Shown piece by piece: positions 1-6,447 of a DNA stretch of 6,833 bases. A model generated the notes under the pieces. That model was not told the DNA's origin. It saw only the letters and a program-made list of their open reading frames with translations, and did not search any database. Source of the DNA: Anaerolineae bacterium (lineage in GTDB: Bacteria > Chloroflexota > Anaerolineae > Anaerolineales > Anaerolineaceae); the NCBI GenBank assembly GCA_016213455.1, contig JACRAG010000180.1:1-6833 (forward strand). The letters run 5' to 3'. The first letter of the stretch is position 1. Each line of letters opens with the position of its first letter. The translations under genes and the position numbers were made by a program.

Positions 1-21
1 CGTGGCGGTCTCCTCCGCTGC
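1..21 (+). repeat. Possible edge fragment of the right-hand repeat family
   Basis: The first 21 bases (cgtggcggtctcctccgctg and following) resemble the conserved block cgtggcgatctctcccgcgg found at 6466 and 6647, with a few substitutions and a shifted base. The similarity is short and the element would continue beyond the window edge, so this is only a candidate further copy of the dispersed repeat. Confidence 0.35.
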
Positions 22-46
22 AGTTCGCAGAATGGAATTGTTAGGA

Positions 47-63
47 TGCGGGCGCTGCCCGCA
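47..63 (-). terminator. Hairpin downstream of the CxxC protein gene, possible terminator
   Basis: A perfect 7-bp stem (tgcgggc / gcccgca) with a 3-base loop lies 35 bases beyond the stop codon of the minus-strand gene ending at 99. Read on the minus strand it is followed by tcctaacaatt, which is only weakly T-rich. It could terminate that gene, or it could be a remnant of the palindromic repeats seen elsewhere in the window. Confidence 0.3.
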
Positions 64-98
64 CTTATCCAGTGCACGCGATGTCGGGAGGCGTTTCT

Positions 99-575
99 CT
101 ACCCTTTACCGATTTTCTCTCGGGGATACTTTTGATCCCAAGACATACCACCATCAAACAGTGTCGCCAGTTCATTGGATAAGCCTTGCACAGCATCATA
201 CACCCTGGGATCATCGTGAGCTTTGAGCCAAAGATGATCCGGCATACTTTCAAGCGTTTCATTTTGTCGGTTTTTTTGCGTGCTAACGATAAGATAATCA
301 TCTCCATATTGATGACAGCGATCTTTGTCGATGAATTCGTAATGTTCTCTAATGCACCACCAGCGACATAGATTGCAAACAAACAACGCGGAGGATCCAT
401 ACCGAAAATCATAACCGGGGTCGGCAATTTCATTCTTCATAGCTTGTGAAGGCTCAATGGTAGCTTTTGAAAGGTTTCCACTACACCTCAGGCATCTGAC
501 TGGACCATCCGGCTTATGGCAAAAGTACCTTTGTATGTCATAACTGGCGTAACAGACAGGGGGTTCAGCTTGCAT
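99..575 (-). CDS. Hypothetical protein with two CxxC pairs (zinc-ribbon-like), 158 aa
   Basis: I do not recognise a named family. The protein has C28-x2-C31 and C67-x2-C70, which together could make a four-cysteine zinc site, plus extra cysteines at 8, 19, 74 and 87. An aromatic stretch, RWWC, directly follows the second pair. Residues 76-98 (acidic, aromatic) and 107-142 (probably helical) follow; no signal peptide or membrane segment is visible. The ATG at 575 is favoured by a GGAG at 583-586 on the minus strand with a 7-base spacer. Reading the other frames after the TAG stop at 99 gave no obvious continuation, but the protein could still be the N-terminal part of a longer ancestral one. 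Base composition is clearly less GC-rich than the transporter operon, which may indicate acquired DNA. The cysteine layout, the RBS and the absence of a convincing competing frame suggest it is real. Function is unknown; a small nucleic-acid- or protein-binding zinc protein is only a guess. Confidence 0.6.
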   Translation of the reverse strand: MQAEPPVCYASYDIQRYFCHKPDGPVRCLRCSGNLSKATIEPSQAMKNEIADPGYDFRYGSSALFVCNLCRWWCIREHYEFIDKDRCHQYGDDYLIVSTQKNRQNETLESMPDHLWLKAHDDPRVYDAVQGLSNELATLFDGGMSWDQKYPREKIGKG

Positions 576-867
576 AATTCAACTCCAATGCGCGTGACTG
601 GCTCACGTAGGTCGATGGAAAGCTTGGCCGCCTAACAGCAAACGACATTGTCCCCTTAGGAGATACCGGCAAGTGCGGCGCACCGAGCAGACAGTCAAAG
701 CCGCCAGCCCGCGATGCGTCCGCCGTTGAGGGACCGAATCCTGAAAGAGTGGGGGAAATCCTCACACGTCAGGTGCACGCTGTGTTCTGCGGCTGTCGTT
801 CTGCTACTCACCACCACCGTATCGTATGGTATGGAACTTTGCAGGCATCATCCTCCTGCACTGTGCA
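576..867. other. Intergenic region, no gene seen
   Basis: This 292-base stretch lies between the stop of the hydrolase gene and the start of the CxxC protein gene. The only open frames are short, lack recognisable protein character and overlap one another. I see no strong hairpin terminator for the hydrolase gene and no convincing -35/-10 pair for the next gene. The only support for local expression is the GGAG at 583-586 (minus strand). Confidence 0.5.
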
Positions 868-1599
868 TCACATATCGCTAGCTTGTTCAAGAAGCAGTGC
901 CGCAACCGCCTCTGGAATGATAAGCATGGCATCATGACCGCTGACCAACTCGTGATACGTCCACCCGGGTTGCGTCCGCGCCCGCTCTGCGAACCACACA
1001 AATTCAGTCTCCGGAGGTTGCCCTCCCGGAGACCTGAGATAGATGTAGGTTCGCGGGATTGCGGGTGCGCCGCCGTTCGTGAAGTGAATGGGTTCGAGCA
1101 AGGTTTTGATTGGCTGGGGCGTGATTTTGTCGAGGACCCACTGCGCATCAGCCTCGGAGGTAATGCCGAACGGGCGCTCAAGAAAGGGATAGGGTAAACG
1201 CCATCCATCAACCGAGAGGGCTTCGAGGTTCACGCCTTCGCCGTATGGCGGTCGCAAAATATCTTGCAGAGATTGTCCGTCTTCCGGAACAAAGGCATCC
1301 AGGTACACGAGCCCGGTTACGCGTTCTGGTGCGCGATCGGCTACGCCCGCGATGACCATTCCACTATAGCTGTGCCCAACCAGGATAACATCGGTCAGCT
1401 CTTCATAGATCAGGACGTTGAGGACATCCTGAATGTGGGTCGAAAGGTTAATTTCCGGTGATGCCAGGTGACTCCGTTCGCCAAGTCCGGTAAGTGTTGG
1501 CGTGTAGACCGTATGACCAGCATCACGTAAAAAGGGAGTGACACGTTTCCAGCACCATCCTCCGTGCCAACCACCATGGATAAGAACATACGTTGCCAT
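868..1599 (-). CDS. Alpha/beta-fold hydrolase (EstC / methylesterase-like), 243 aa
   Basis: A soluble cytoplasmic alpha/beta hydrolase, probably an esterase acting on a small ester or amide; the substrate cannot be read from sequence. Visible landmarks: an oxyanion-hole motif HGGWHGG at residues 8-14, the nucleophile elbow GHSYSG at 75-80 with Ser77 as nucleophile, and the C-terminal GHDAM at 221-225 with His222 as catalytic base. The segment YLDAFVP (99-105) is typical of the EstC/pyrethroid-hydrolase and plant-methylesterase-like group, and the ~240-aa length fits. The catalytic acid is less clear: the strand near 184-190 (TYIYLRS) lacks an obvious Asp, so Asp101 or another acidic residue may serve. 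The ATG at 1599 is supported by AAAGGA at 1607-1612 (minus strand) with a 7-base spacer, and the protein begins immediately with the first strand, so no N-terminus is missing. The gene stands alone downstream of the transporter terminator, with an operator-like palindrome upstream. General class is secure; substrate is not. Confidence 0.9.
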   Translation of the reverse strand: MATYVLIHGGWHGGWCWKRVTPFLRDAGHTVYTPTLTGLGERSHLASPEINLSTHIQDVLNVLIYEELTDVILVGHSYSGMVIAGVADRAPERVTGLVYLDAFVPEDGQSLQDILRPPYGEGVNLEALSVDGWRLPYPFLERPFGITSEADAQWVLDKITPQPIKTLLEPIHFTNGGAPAIPRTYIYLRSPGGQPPETEFVWFAERARTQPGWTYHELVSGHDAMLIIPEAVAALLLEQASDM

Positions 1600-1761
1600 A
1601 AGAAAATCCTTTACTGAGTGAGCGAGTGCAGGGTGTATTCGCCTGGAGTGACCTTTGCACGAATGGCACCACCCTACTTACTACGCTTGAACCAGCCAGC
1701 CGCACAATCCCCCGAAGCGTGGTTTTATCCCGTGATTTGGCTGTGAAATTGTTTATCGACA

Positions 1762-1782
1762 TTAATGATTATAGATCATTAA
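1762..1782. promoter_or_regulatory. Operator-like inverted repeat upstream of the hydrolase gene
   Basis: Perfect 8-bp arms ttaatgat (1762-1769) and atcattaa (1775-1782) flank a 5-base centre. Size and symmetry fit a site for a dimeric helix-turn-helix repressor (for example MarR-, HxlR- or TetR-like), but the regulator is not in the window. The site overlaps a TATAAT on the minus strand (1768-1773), so a bound protein would block that promoter. The implied leader to the hydrolase ATG is about 160 bases, which is rather long. Confidence 0.5.
1768..1773 (-). promoter_or_regulatory. Consensus -10 hexamer candidate for the hydrolase gene
   Basis: The minus strand reads TATAAT exactly, inside an AT-rich island. 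No good -35 hexamer lies 16-19 bases upstream; the region there reads roughly gcaaat. The promoter would therefore depend on an activator or on other contacts, or the match may be a by-product of the palindrome. Confidence 0.35.
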
Positions 1783-1889
1783 CAAAAATAGATTTGCCTT
1801 GCCGGTCGGCGTCACGGCGGGGAAACGGTGACGTGAACCCTGGTTTCGTTCGCCGCGAAATCCATCCTGCCGCATGGGCGCACAATAAT

Positions 1890-1914
1890 ACGCTCCGGGC
1901 ATGACCCGGAGCGT
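1890..1914 (-). terminator. Rho-independent-type terminator of the transporter operon
   Basis: A perfect 10-bp GC-rich stem, acgctccggg (1890-1899) with cccggagcgt (1905-1914), closes a 5-base loop. On the minus strand it is followed by attattgtgc, a moderate T-rich tail. It starts 17 bases after the stop codon of the last permease gene, which is the expected place for the end of the operon, and it separates the operon from the hydrolase gene. Confidence 0.8.
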
Positions 1915-1931
1915 CGACTTTCTCGAACAAC

Positions 1932-3200
1932 TCACTCTTTTTCGTATGGCTCGCCGTCGGCAGCCGGGGTGTTGCCCCGCCCGACCACGCCCGCCAGCAC
2001 CACCATGGTGGTGATGTAGGGCGCCATCGCCATCAACTGGATCGGGATGCCCGTGTCCAGCAGGGGCAGCTTGCTGGCGACCGAGTCAGCGAAGCCGAAC
2101 AGCAGGCCAGCCAGGAAACTGCCGATCGGCGTCCAGTTGCCAAAGATCATCGCCGCCAGGCCGATGAAGCCCTTGCCGGCGGTCATGGCTTCGTCAAAGC
2201 GCCCCACCGAACCCAGGGTGAAGAACGCCCCGCCGATGCCCGCCACCACGCCGCCCAGCAGCACCGCCATGTAGCGGGTGCGGAAGACGTTGATGCCCAG
2301 CGTATCGGCTGCCTTGGGGTGCTCGCCCACCGAGCGCAGGCGCAGGCCCCAGCGCGTGGCAAACAGCGCAACCTGGATGATGATCAACAGCGCGAACATG
2401 ATGTACACAAACAGGTTGGTGTTGAAGAACAACGGCCCCAGCACCGGAATGTCCGCCAGCAGCGGGATGGGAATGCGCGGGAAGATGGGCGGGTTGTTCA
2501 GGTTCTGGTAGGTTTGCAGGAACTTGGACGAGAGGAACGAGGTCATTCCGAGCGAGAAGATGTTGATCACCGTACCCGAAATGATCTGGTTGATCTTGTA
2601 TCGGATGGACAGGACGGCATGCGCCAGCGCCAGGAGTACGCTGGAAGCCACGGCAGCCAGCAAACCGACCACCAGGCTGCCGGTCACGCTGCCAACCAGG
2701 GCACCGGTCATCGAGGCCATCAGCATCATGCCTTCGATGGCGATGTTGACCACGCCTGCCCGCTCGCACAGCACGCCGGAGAAAGCGCCCAGGGTGATCG
2801 GCACCGAGAGCAGCACCGCCGCGCTGAGCATGCCCGTCAGGTTCAGCGAGGTGTTTGCCGTGGCCCAGGTGAGGAAAGCAAACACGAACAAACCAGCCAC
2901 AATCCCCAGCACCCCGTTCATCCAGCGGTCAAAGCCGCGGAAGAATTGGAAGGCTCCCAGGGCCATCACCACCAGGGTCAGCCCCAGCAGTACCGGGAAG
3001 GTGGGCAGCACCCAATCGGGCGCCAGGCCCTGGGTGATGCCGCCCGGTGTCATCACAAAGGTCGATACTGCCCCAGCCGGAACGCGCAGCGTGAAGATGA
3101 GCAGCATGATCACGCCCAGGACAAATTCCACCAGGCCCATCCAGCGCCGCCGGGTAGGTGTAACCGAGGTCAATTTACGATGCACAATAATGGTGGTCAT
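1932..3200 (-). CDS. Nucleoside/BMP-type ABC transporter, second permease (NupQ/YufQ-like), 422 aa
   Basis: Inner-membrane permease of the branched-chain/ribose-type superfamily (BPD_transp_2), one half of the heterodimeric pore of a nucleoside-class importer. The diagnostic motif ERAGVVNIAIEGMM spans residues 146-159. The conserved cytoplasmic loop LRSVGEHPKAADTLGIN at 288-304 is the likely contact with the ATPase, and a later glycine-rich block GKGFIGLAAMIFG is at 342-354. Hydrophobic segments are roughly 22-42, 64-87, 95-113, 121-143, 150-170, 173-197, 207-225, 262-281, 311-331, 344-373 and 386-407. Textbook YufQ proteins are about 310-320 aa; here some 110 N-terminal residues with about three added membrane segments precede the conserved core. 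I chose the ATG at 3200 over a TTG at 3221 because it forms a TAATG overlap with the upstream stop and has a GGAGGG 8 bases upstream, so translation is probably coupled. Substrate is inferred from the family: nucleosides, purines or an autoinducer-like sugar remain possible. Confidence 0.92.
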   Translation of the reverse strand: MTTIIVHRKLTSVTPTRRRWMGLVEFVLGVIMLLIFTLRVPAGAVSTFVMTPGGITQGLAPDWVLPTFPVLLGLTLVVMALGAFQFFRGFDRWMNGVLGIVAGLFVFAFLTWATANTSLNLTGMLSAAVLLSVPITLGAFSGVLCERAGVVNIAIEGMMLMASMTGALVGSVTGSLVVGLLAAVASSVLLALAHAVLSIRYKINQIISGTVINIFSLGMTSFLSSKFLQTYQNLNNPPIFPRIPIPLLADIPVLGPLFFNTNLFVYIMFALLIIIQVALFATRWGLRLRSVGEHPKAADTLGINVFRTRYMAVLLGGVVAGIGGAFFTLGSVGRFDEAMTAGKGFIGLAAMIFGNWTPIGSFLAGLLFGFADSVASKLPLLDTGIPIQLMAMAPYITTMVVLAGVVGRGNTPAADGEPYEKE

Positions 3201-4483
3201 TATTTTTGCCCTCCACCCCAACTGCGGATGTTCACCGTGGAGTCCGCTTCCTTGGAAGGTTTGATGCGGTAGATGGTGCGAATGATCGCCGGGGCCGCCA
3301 CAAAGGCCAGGATCAAGGCCTGGATGATGGAGACAATGTCATTCGGGATGCGCAGCAGCTCCATGCGCGTGGCGCCGTTGCGCAGCGCGCCAAACAACAG
3401 GGATGCCAGCACCACGCCGATGGGCGTGCTGTTCCCAATCAACGCCAGGGCGATGCTGTCGAAACCGTAGCCCGGCGAGAGACCGATGGCCATGCTGCGG
3501 TTGACCGCCAGGATCTGGTTCGCGCCTGCCAGGCCGGCCAGCGCGCCCGCTAACGACATCGCCAGGATGGTGTTGCGCGTGATGTCCATCCCGGCATAAC
3601 GCGCCGCGTTGGGGTTGGCGCCCACCGTGCGCAGGTTGAAGCCCCAGGTGGTCTTGAAGAGCAGCCAGTACACACCGTAAGCCGTCGCCAGGGCGATGAA
3701 GAAGCCCAGGTGGAAGCGGATGGGCGCGGGGAAGAACTGCGGAATTTCCGCCGATTTTTCAATGATCGGGCTCAGCGGCAGGCCGCCTGAACCGGGACGC
3801 GTCATCGGACCACCCAACAGGTATTCAGTCAGGCGGAAGGCTATGTAGTTCATCATGATCGTGTTGATCACTTCGTGCCCGCCGGTCCTGGCTTTGAGCC
3901 AGCCCGGCACGAAGCCCCACGCCGCGCCGCCCAACGCCCCCGCCAGCAGCGCCAGCGGCATATGGATGAAGCCCGGCAGACCCTTCACCGCGTAGCCCAC
4001 ATAGGTGGCGGCAATGGCGCCCATGAAGAGCTGCCCTTCCACACCGATGTTGAACACCCCGGCGCGGAAGCCCAACGCCACCGCCAGGCCTGCGAAGATG
4101 TAGGGCGTGGCGTTCACCAGGCTTTCCAAAATCGGGTTGATCGAGCGGCGGATCTCCACCGCATTGCCCGACTGTAGCGCCTGGATGATGCGCACCGGGT
4201 CGCCCAGCGCACCGGCGAACAGGGCCGCATAGGCCGAGGTGATCGTGTTCCACGCCGAGCCCAACCCGGCGCCAAAGGAGACCTGGAAGGCTGCCCAAAC
4301 GTCCTCGCTGGTCACCACAATCAGACTGGCGCCCAGGATCAAACCGGTGAGCACCGCCAGGGCCGGCAGCAGCAGCGCCCGCCCCACCTTGCTCCACCGT
4401 CCGGCTTTTTTGGGGGCAGGCGGATTGACCAGCTCATCCAACAATACTTTACCAACATCTTGTTTTTGCTGTTTTTCGCTCAC
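3200..4483 (-). CDS. Nucleoside/BMP-type ABC transporter, first permease (NupP/YufP-like), 427 aa
   Basis: Inner-membrane permease of the BPD_transp_2 superfamily, paired with the permease encoded immediately downstream. A charged cytoplasmic N-terminus (1-34) precedes a first membrane segment at about 35-57. The family motif FRAGVFNIGVEGQLFMGA is at 139-156, and the ATPase-contact loop LRTVGANPNAARYAGMD is at 284-300. The block SPGYGFDSIALALIGN (336-351) and the terminal hydrophobic segment (384-405) are also typical. Between the first membrane segment and the conserved core, residues ~60-120 are longer than in short YufP-like proteins (~350 aa) and partly polar, suggesting an enlarged external loop. 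The start is GTG at 4483, 11 bases after the ATPase stop. The upstream GGGGTG is only a fair ribosome site, and no in-frame ATG occurs until residue 154, so GTG is the sensible choice. The stop codon overlaps the next ATG by one base. Family assignment is secure; substrate is inferred. Confidence 0.93.
   Translation of the reverse strand: MSEKQQKQDVGKVLLDELVNPPAPKKAGRWSKVGRALLLPALAVLTGLILGASLIVVTSEDVWAAFQVSFGAGLGSAWNTITSAYAALFAGALGDPVRIIQALQSGNAVEIRRSINPILESLVNATPYIFAGLAVALGFRAGVFNIGVEGQLFMGAIAATYVGYAVKGLPGFIHMPLALLAGALGGAAWGFVPGWLKARTGGHEVINTIMMNYIAFRLTEYLLGGPMTRPGSGGLPLSPIIEKSAEIPQFFPAPIRFHLGFFIALATAYGVYWLLFKTTWGFNLRTVGANPNAARYAGMDITRNTILAMSLAGALAGLAGANQILAVNRSMAIGLSPGYGFDSIALALIGNSTPIGVVLASLLFGALRNGATRMELLRIPNDIVSIIQALILAFVAAPAIIRTIYRIKPSKEADSTVNIRSWGGGQK
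3209..3214 (-). promoter_or_regulatory. Ribosome binding site that sets the second permease start
   Basis: GGAGGG on the minus strand lies 8 bases before the ATG at 3200 and inside the 3' end of the first permease gene. It would fall inside the coding sequence if the upstream TTG at 3221 were used, so it favours the ATG. Confidence 0.7.
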
Positions 4484-4494
4484 GCTTCACCCCG

Positions 4495-6057
4495 CTAGAA
4501 TGTGGATTCCACTTTGCGATCGCCAACTTGCGGCGCGCCGATTTGCTCAGGAGTCATGCCGGCCATCAACAGGCCAATGTATGACTTGGTCGCCATCTCG
4601 GCGGGCACAATCGCCACGATCTTCCCGCGGTACATCACAGCGATGCGGTCGGACAGCTCCATCACCTCATCCAGCTCAGGTGAAACCAGCAAAACCGCGC
4701 AGCCTTCATCGCGCTTTTGCACGATGCGGCGGTGAATGTACTCGATCGAACCCACCTCCAGGCCACGCGTCGGCTGAGAAGCCACCAGCAGCTTGATCGG
4801 GCGCGAGAATTCGCGCGCGATGATCACCTTTTGCTGGTTGCCGCCGGAGAGCGCGCCCACATGCGTGGATGCGTTGGGCGTGCGGATGTCAAAATCTTTG
4901 ATCAACCCGTCCGCGGTGTCGTAGATCACCTTTTCCTGCATTTGCAGGCCTTTGGCGAACGGCGGCTTGTAGTAGGTGTTGAGGACGATATTGTCAGCCA
5001 CGGGGAAGGTCAACACCAGGCCGTCGCGCTGCCGGTCTTCGGGCACATGCGCCGCGCCCAGCTCGGTCACCTGGCGGGGTTGAGCATGGGTCACATCCTC
5101 GCCCAGCAGGTGAATGCTGCCGCTCACCGGTGTGCGCAGCCCGGTGATGGCTTCCACCAGTTCGGTCTGCCCGTTGCCCTGCACGCCCGCCACGCCCAAA
5201 ATTTCACCGGCGCGCACATCAAACGTGACGCCTTCCACGGTGAGCTGCTTTTGCGCGTCAGCCACCTGCAGGTCTTTCACCGCCAGCACCACCTCATCGG
5301 CGTGGGCGGGTTCTTTCTCCACTTCCAGCTGCACGGCGCGCCCCACCATCATGGCTGCCAGGCTGTTCTTGTCAGCCTGTGCCGGGGTGGTCTCGCCGAC
5401 CACCGCGCCGCGCCGGATGACCATCACCCGGTCCGACACTTCCAGCACCTCACGCAGTTTGTGGGTGATGAAGATGATGGATTTGCCCTGCTTGGTCAGC
5501 TCGCGCATGATGGTGAAGAGCTCATCCGCTTCCTGCGGGGTCAAGACGGCGGTAGGCTCATCAAAGATAAGGATGTTGGCCTCGCGGAAGAGCAGTTTGA
5601 TGATTTCCACCCGCTGCTGCACACCCACCGGCAGGTCGCGCACATAAGCGCTGGGTTCCACTTCCAGTTTGTAGCGCTGCGAAATTTCGGTGATGCGCGC
5701 CGCGGTCGCCGGACGGTCGAGGAAATCGCCGGCGCGGATGGTCTCCGCCCCGAGCATGACGTTCTCGGTAACCGTAAAAACCGGGATCAACATAAAGTGC
5801 TGGTGCACCATGCCAATCCCGGCGGTAATCGCATCGGTGGGCGAGTGAACGGTGATCTTCTTGCCACGCACCAGAATCTCACCCTCGTCCGGCTGGTACA
5901 GCCCGTAGAGAATGTTCATCAGCGTGGATTTGCCAGCCCCGTTCTCTCCCAACAGCGCCAGAATTTCACCCTCATTCAGCGTCAAGTTGATGTGATCGTT
6001 GGCGAGCACGCCCGGGAACTGTTTGGTAATGCCCTTTAATTCCAGTACAGGAGCCAT
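4495..6057 (-). CDS. Nucleoside/BMP-type ABC transporter ATPase with two NBDs (NupO/YufO-like), 520 aa
   Basis: Cytoplasmic ATPase that powers the two permeases encoded downstream; two nucleotide-binding domains in one chain, the usual ~510-aa layout of this class and of RbsA-like proteins. NBD1 (about 5-240): Walker A GENGAGKST 37-45, Q-loop Gln86, signature LPVGVQQRVEI 142-152, Walker B ILIFDEP 162-168 and switch His199. NBD2 (about 257-505): Walker A is degenerate (GVQGNGQTE, no lysine), the signature LSGGNQQK is canonical at 403-410, Walker B reads LLVASQPTRGL (423-433) without the Asp-Glu pair, and the switch His is absent (LLVSPE 456-461). So one competent ATP site is expected, pairing NBD1 Walker A/B with the NBD2 signature, as is known for this family. 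The ATG at 6057 has AAGGAG 5 bases upstream; the frame stays open back to 6453, but that part reads through repeats and has no ABC similarity. First gene of the operon. Class assignment is very secure. Confidence 0.95.
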   Translation of the reverse strand: MAPVLELKGITKQFPGVLANDHINLTLNEGEILALLGENGAGKSTLMNILYGLYQPDEGEILVRGKKITVHSPTDAITAGIGMVHQHFMLIPVFTVTENVMLGAETIRAGDFLDRPATAARITEISQRYKLEVEPSAYVRDLPVGVQQRVEIIKLLFREANILIFDEPTAVLTPQEADELFTIMRELTKQGKSIIFITHKLREVLEVSDRVMVIRRGAVVGETTPAQADKNSLAAMMVGRAVQLEVEKEPAHADEVVLAVKDLQVADAQKQLTVEGVTFDVRAGEILGVAGVQGNGQTELVEAITGLRTPVSGSIHLLGEDVTHAQPRQVTELGAAHVPEDRQRDGLVLTFPVADNIVLNTYYKPPFAKGLQMQEKVIYDTADGLIKDFDIRTPNASTHVGALSGGNQQKVIIAREFSRPIKLLVASQPTRGLEVGSIEYIHRRIVQKRDEGCAVLLVSPELDEVMELSDRIAVMYRGKIVAIVPAEMATKSYIGLLMAGMTPEQIGAPQVGDRKVESTF

Positions 6058-6062
6058 CGATT

Positions 6063-6068
6063 CTCCTT
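6063..6068 (-). promoter_or_regulatory. Ribosome binding site that sets the ATPase start
   Basis: AAGGAG on the minus strand lies 5 bases (aatcg) before the ATG at 6057 in a purine-rich stretch. It decides against the longer open frame that runs upstream to 6453. Confidence 0.8.
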
Positions 6069-6096
6069 CTCTTCTCTTTATTTCTGGCAGATTGAG

Positions 6097-6111
6097 AATA
6101 ATACGATTATT
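6097..6111. promoter_or_regulatory. Short inverted repeat at the operon promoter
   Basis: Perfect 6-bp arms aataat (6097-6102) and attatt (6106-6111) flank 3 bases and overlap the -10 candidate of the transporter operon. It could be a repressor site, but short AT-only arms arise easily by chance in an AT-rich promoter. Confidence 0.3.
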
Positions 6112-6117
6112 GTAACA
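6109..6117 (-). promoter_or_regulatory. Extended -10 promoter candidate of the transporter operon
   Basis: The minus strand reads TGTTACAAT, an extended -10 (TGn) with a 5/6 match to TATAAT, about 50 bases upstream of the ATPase ATG. The hexamer 17 bases upstream (gttctg) is a poor -35, which an extended -10 can tolerate. It is the best promoter-like site in the only AT-rich stretch upstream of the operon. Confidence 0.45.
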
Positions 6118-6254
6118 TAACCTTATCATTCCAGAACGCTGTAGATGAAGTTGTCTTACAACCTGACGAGGAAGGTTCCACAATCCTGCGCCGTACAATG
6201 TTCCGGAGAAGCATGACAGGGCGGGCGTGGCGATCTCCCGCCGTGTAACCATCC

Positions 6255-6294
6255 GAGTCGGAGGGTGCTTCGCCGCCTCCTGCGGAGGCGACTC
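6255..6294. repeat. Hairpin with nested inverted repeats
   Basis: A perfect 7-bp GC-rich stem, cgcctcc (6274-6280) with ggaggcg (6284-6290), closes a 3-base loop. An additional pairing gagtcg (6255-6260) with cgactc (6289-6294) competes with its 3' arm. No T-run follows on either strand, so it does not look like an ordinary terminator; it may belong to the repeat family. Confidence 0.55.
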
Positions 6295-6348
6295 GCAACA
6301 ACATCCACTCCGCATGTCACCGCGACACCGACCTGCGGGCCTTTTCTG

Positions 6349-6433
6349 CGTAGGGTGTGTTGGCCGCTTTGGGCCAACGCACCATCTTATCTCCTGCACG
6401 GAAAGATGGTGCGTTGAAGCAACGCACCCTACG
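6349..6433. repeat. 85-base nested inverted repeat (three-way-junction type)
   Basis: The outer arms cgtagggtgtgtt (6349-6361) and aacgcaccctacg (6421-6433) pair with one G-T position. Inside lie ttggcc (6360-6365) with ggccaa (6372-6377), and a perfect 13-bp arm pair, aacgcaccatctt (6376-6388) with aagatggtgcgtt (6403-6415). The word aacgcacc occurs twice on each strand (one minus-strand-type copy has a single change), so several alternative folds are possible, including a 12-bp hairpin at 6354-6383. The shape resembles a small non-autonomous palindromic element; no transposase or clear target duplication is visible. Confidence 0.7.
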
Positions 6434-6447
6434 AAGAGCCCGTTGCA

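Larger units (their letters stand above)
1600..1889. other. Upstream region of the hydrolase gene
   Basis: This 290-base region separates the transporter terminator from the hydrolase start and contains no supported gene. An open frame from 1762 down to 1523 on the minus strand overlaps the hydrolase in another frame and has no recognisable features. The stretch around 1741-1795 is strongly AT-rich against a GC-rich background and carries the palindrome and -10-like hexamer listed separately. The remainder is unremarkable. Confidence 0.5.

Noticed and set aside
2..226. Plus-strand 74-codon frame at the left end
   Set aside because: It overlaps the end of the minus-strand CxxC gene, has no ribosome site in view and its translation has no recognisable features.
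1523..1762. Small minus-strand frame upstream of the hydrolase as a leader peptide or regulator
   Set aside because: It overlaps the hydrolase start in a different frame and has no ribosome site or recognisable domain.
2319..3272. Plus-strand open frame (317 codons) opposite the second permease
   Set aside because: The composition is extremely rich in His, Gln, Arg and Glu, mirroring hydrophobic codons on the other strand; it is an antisense shadow.
4717..6039. Long plus-strand open frame (440 codons) opposite the ATPase gene
   Set aside because: It is His/Gln/Arg-rich with no protein motifs, and is fully antisense to a clearly real ABC ATPase; such shadow frames are usual in GC-rich coding DNA.
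6058..6200. Purine riboswitch in the operon leader
   Set aside because: A purine riboswitch would suit a nucleoside transporter, but the probable leader is only about 45-50 bases and I could not find the conserved three-way-junction core.
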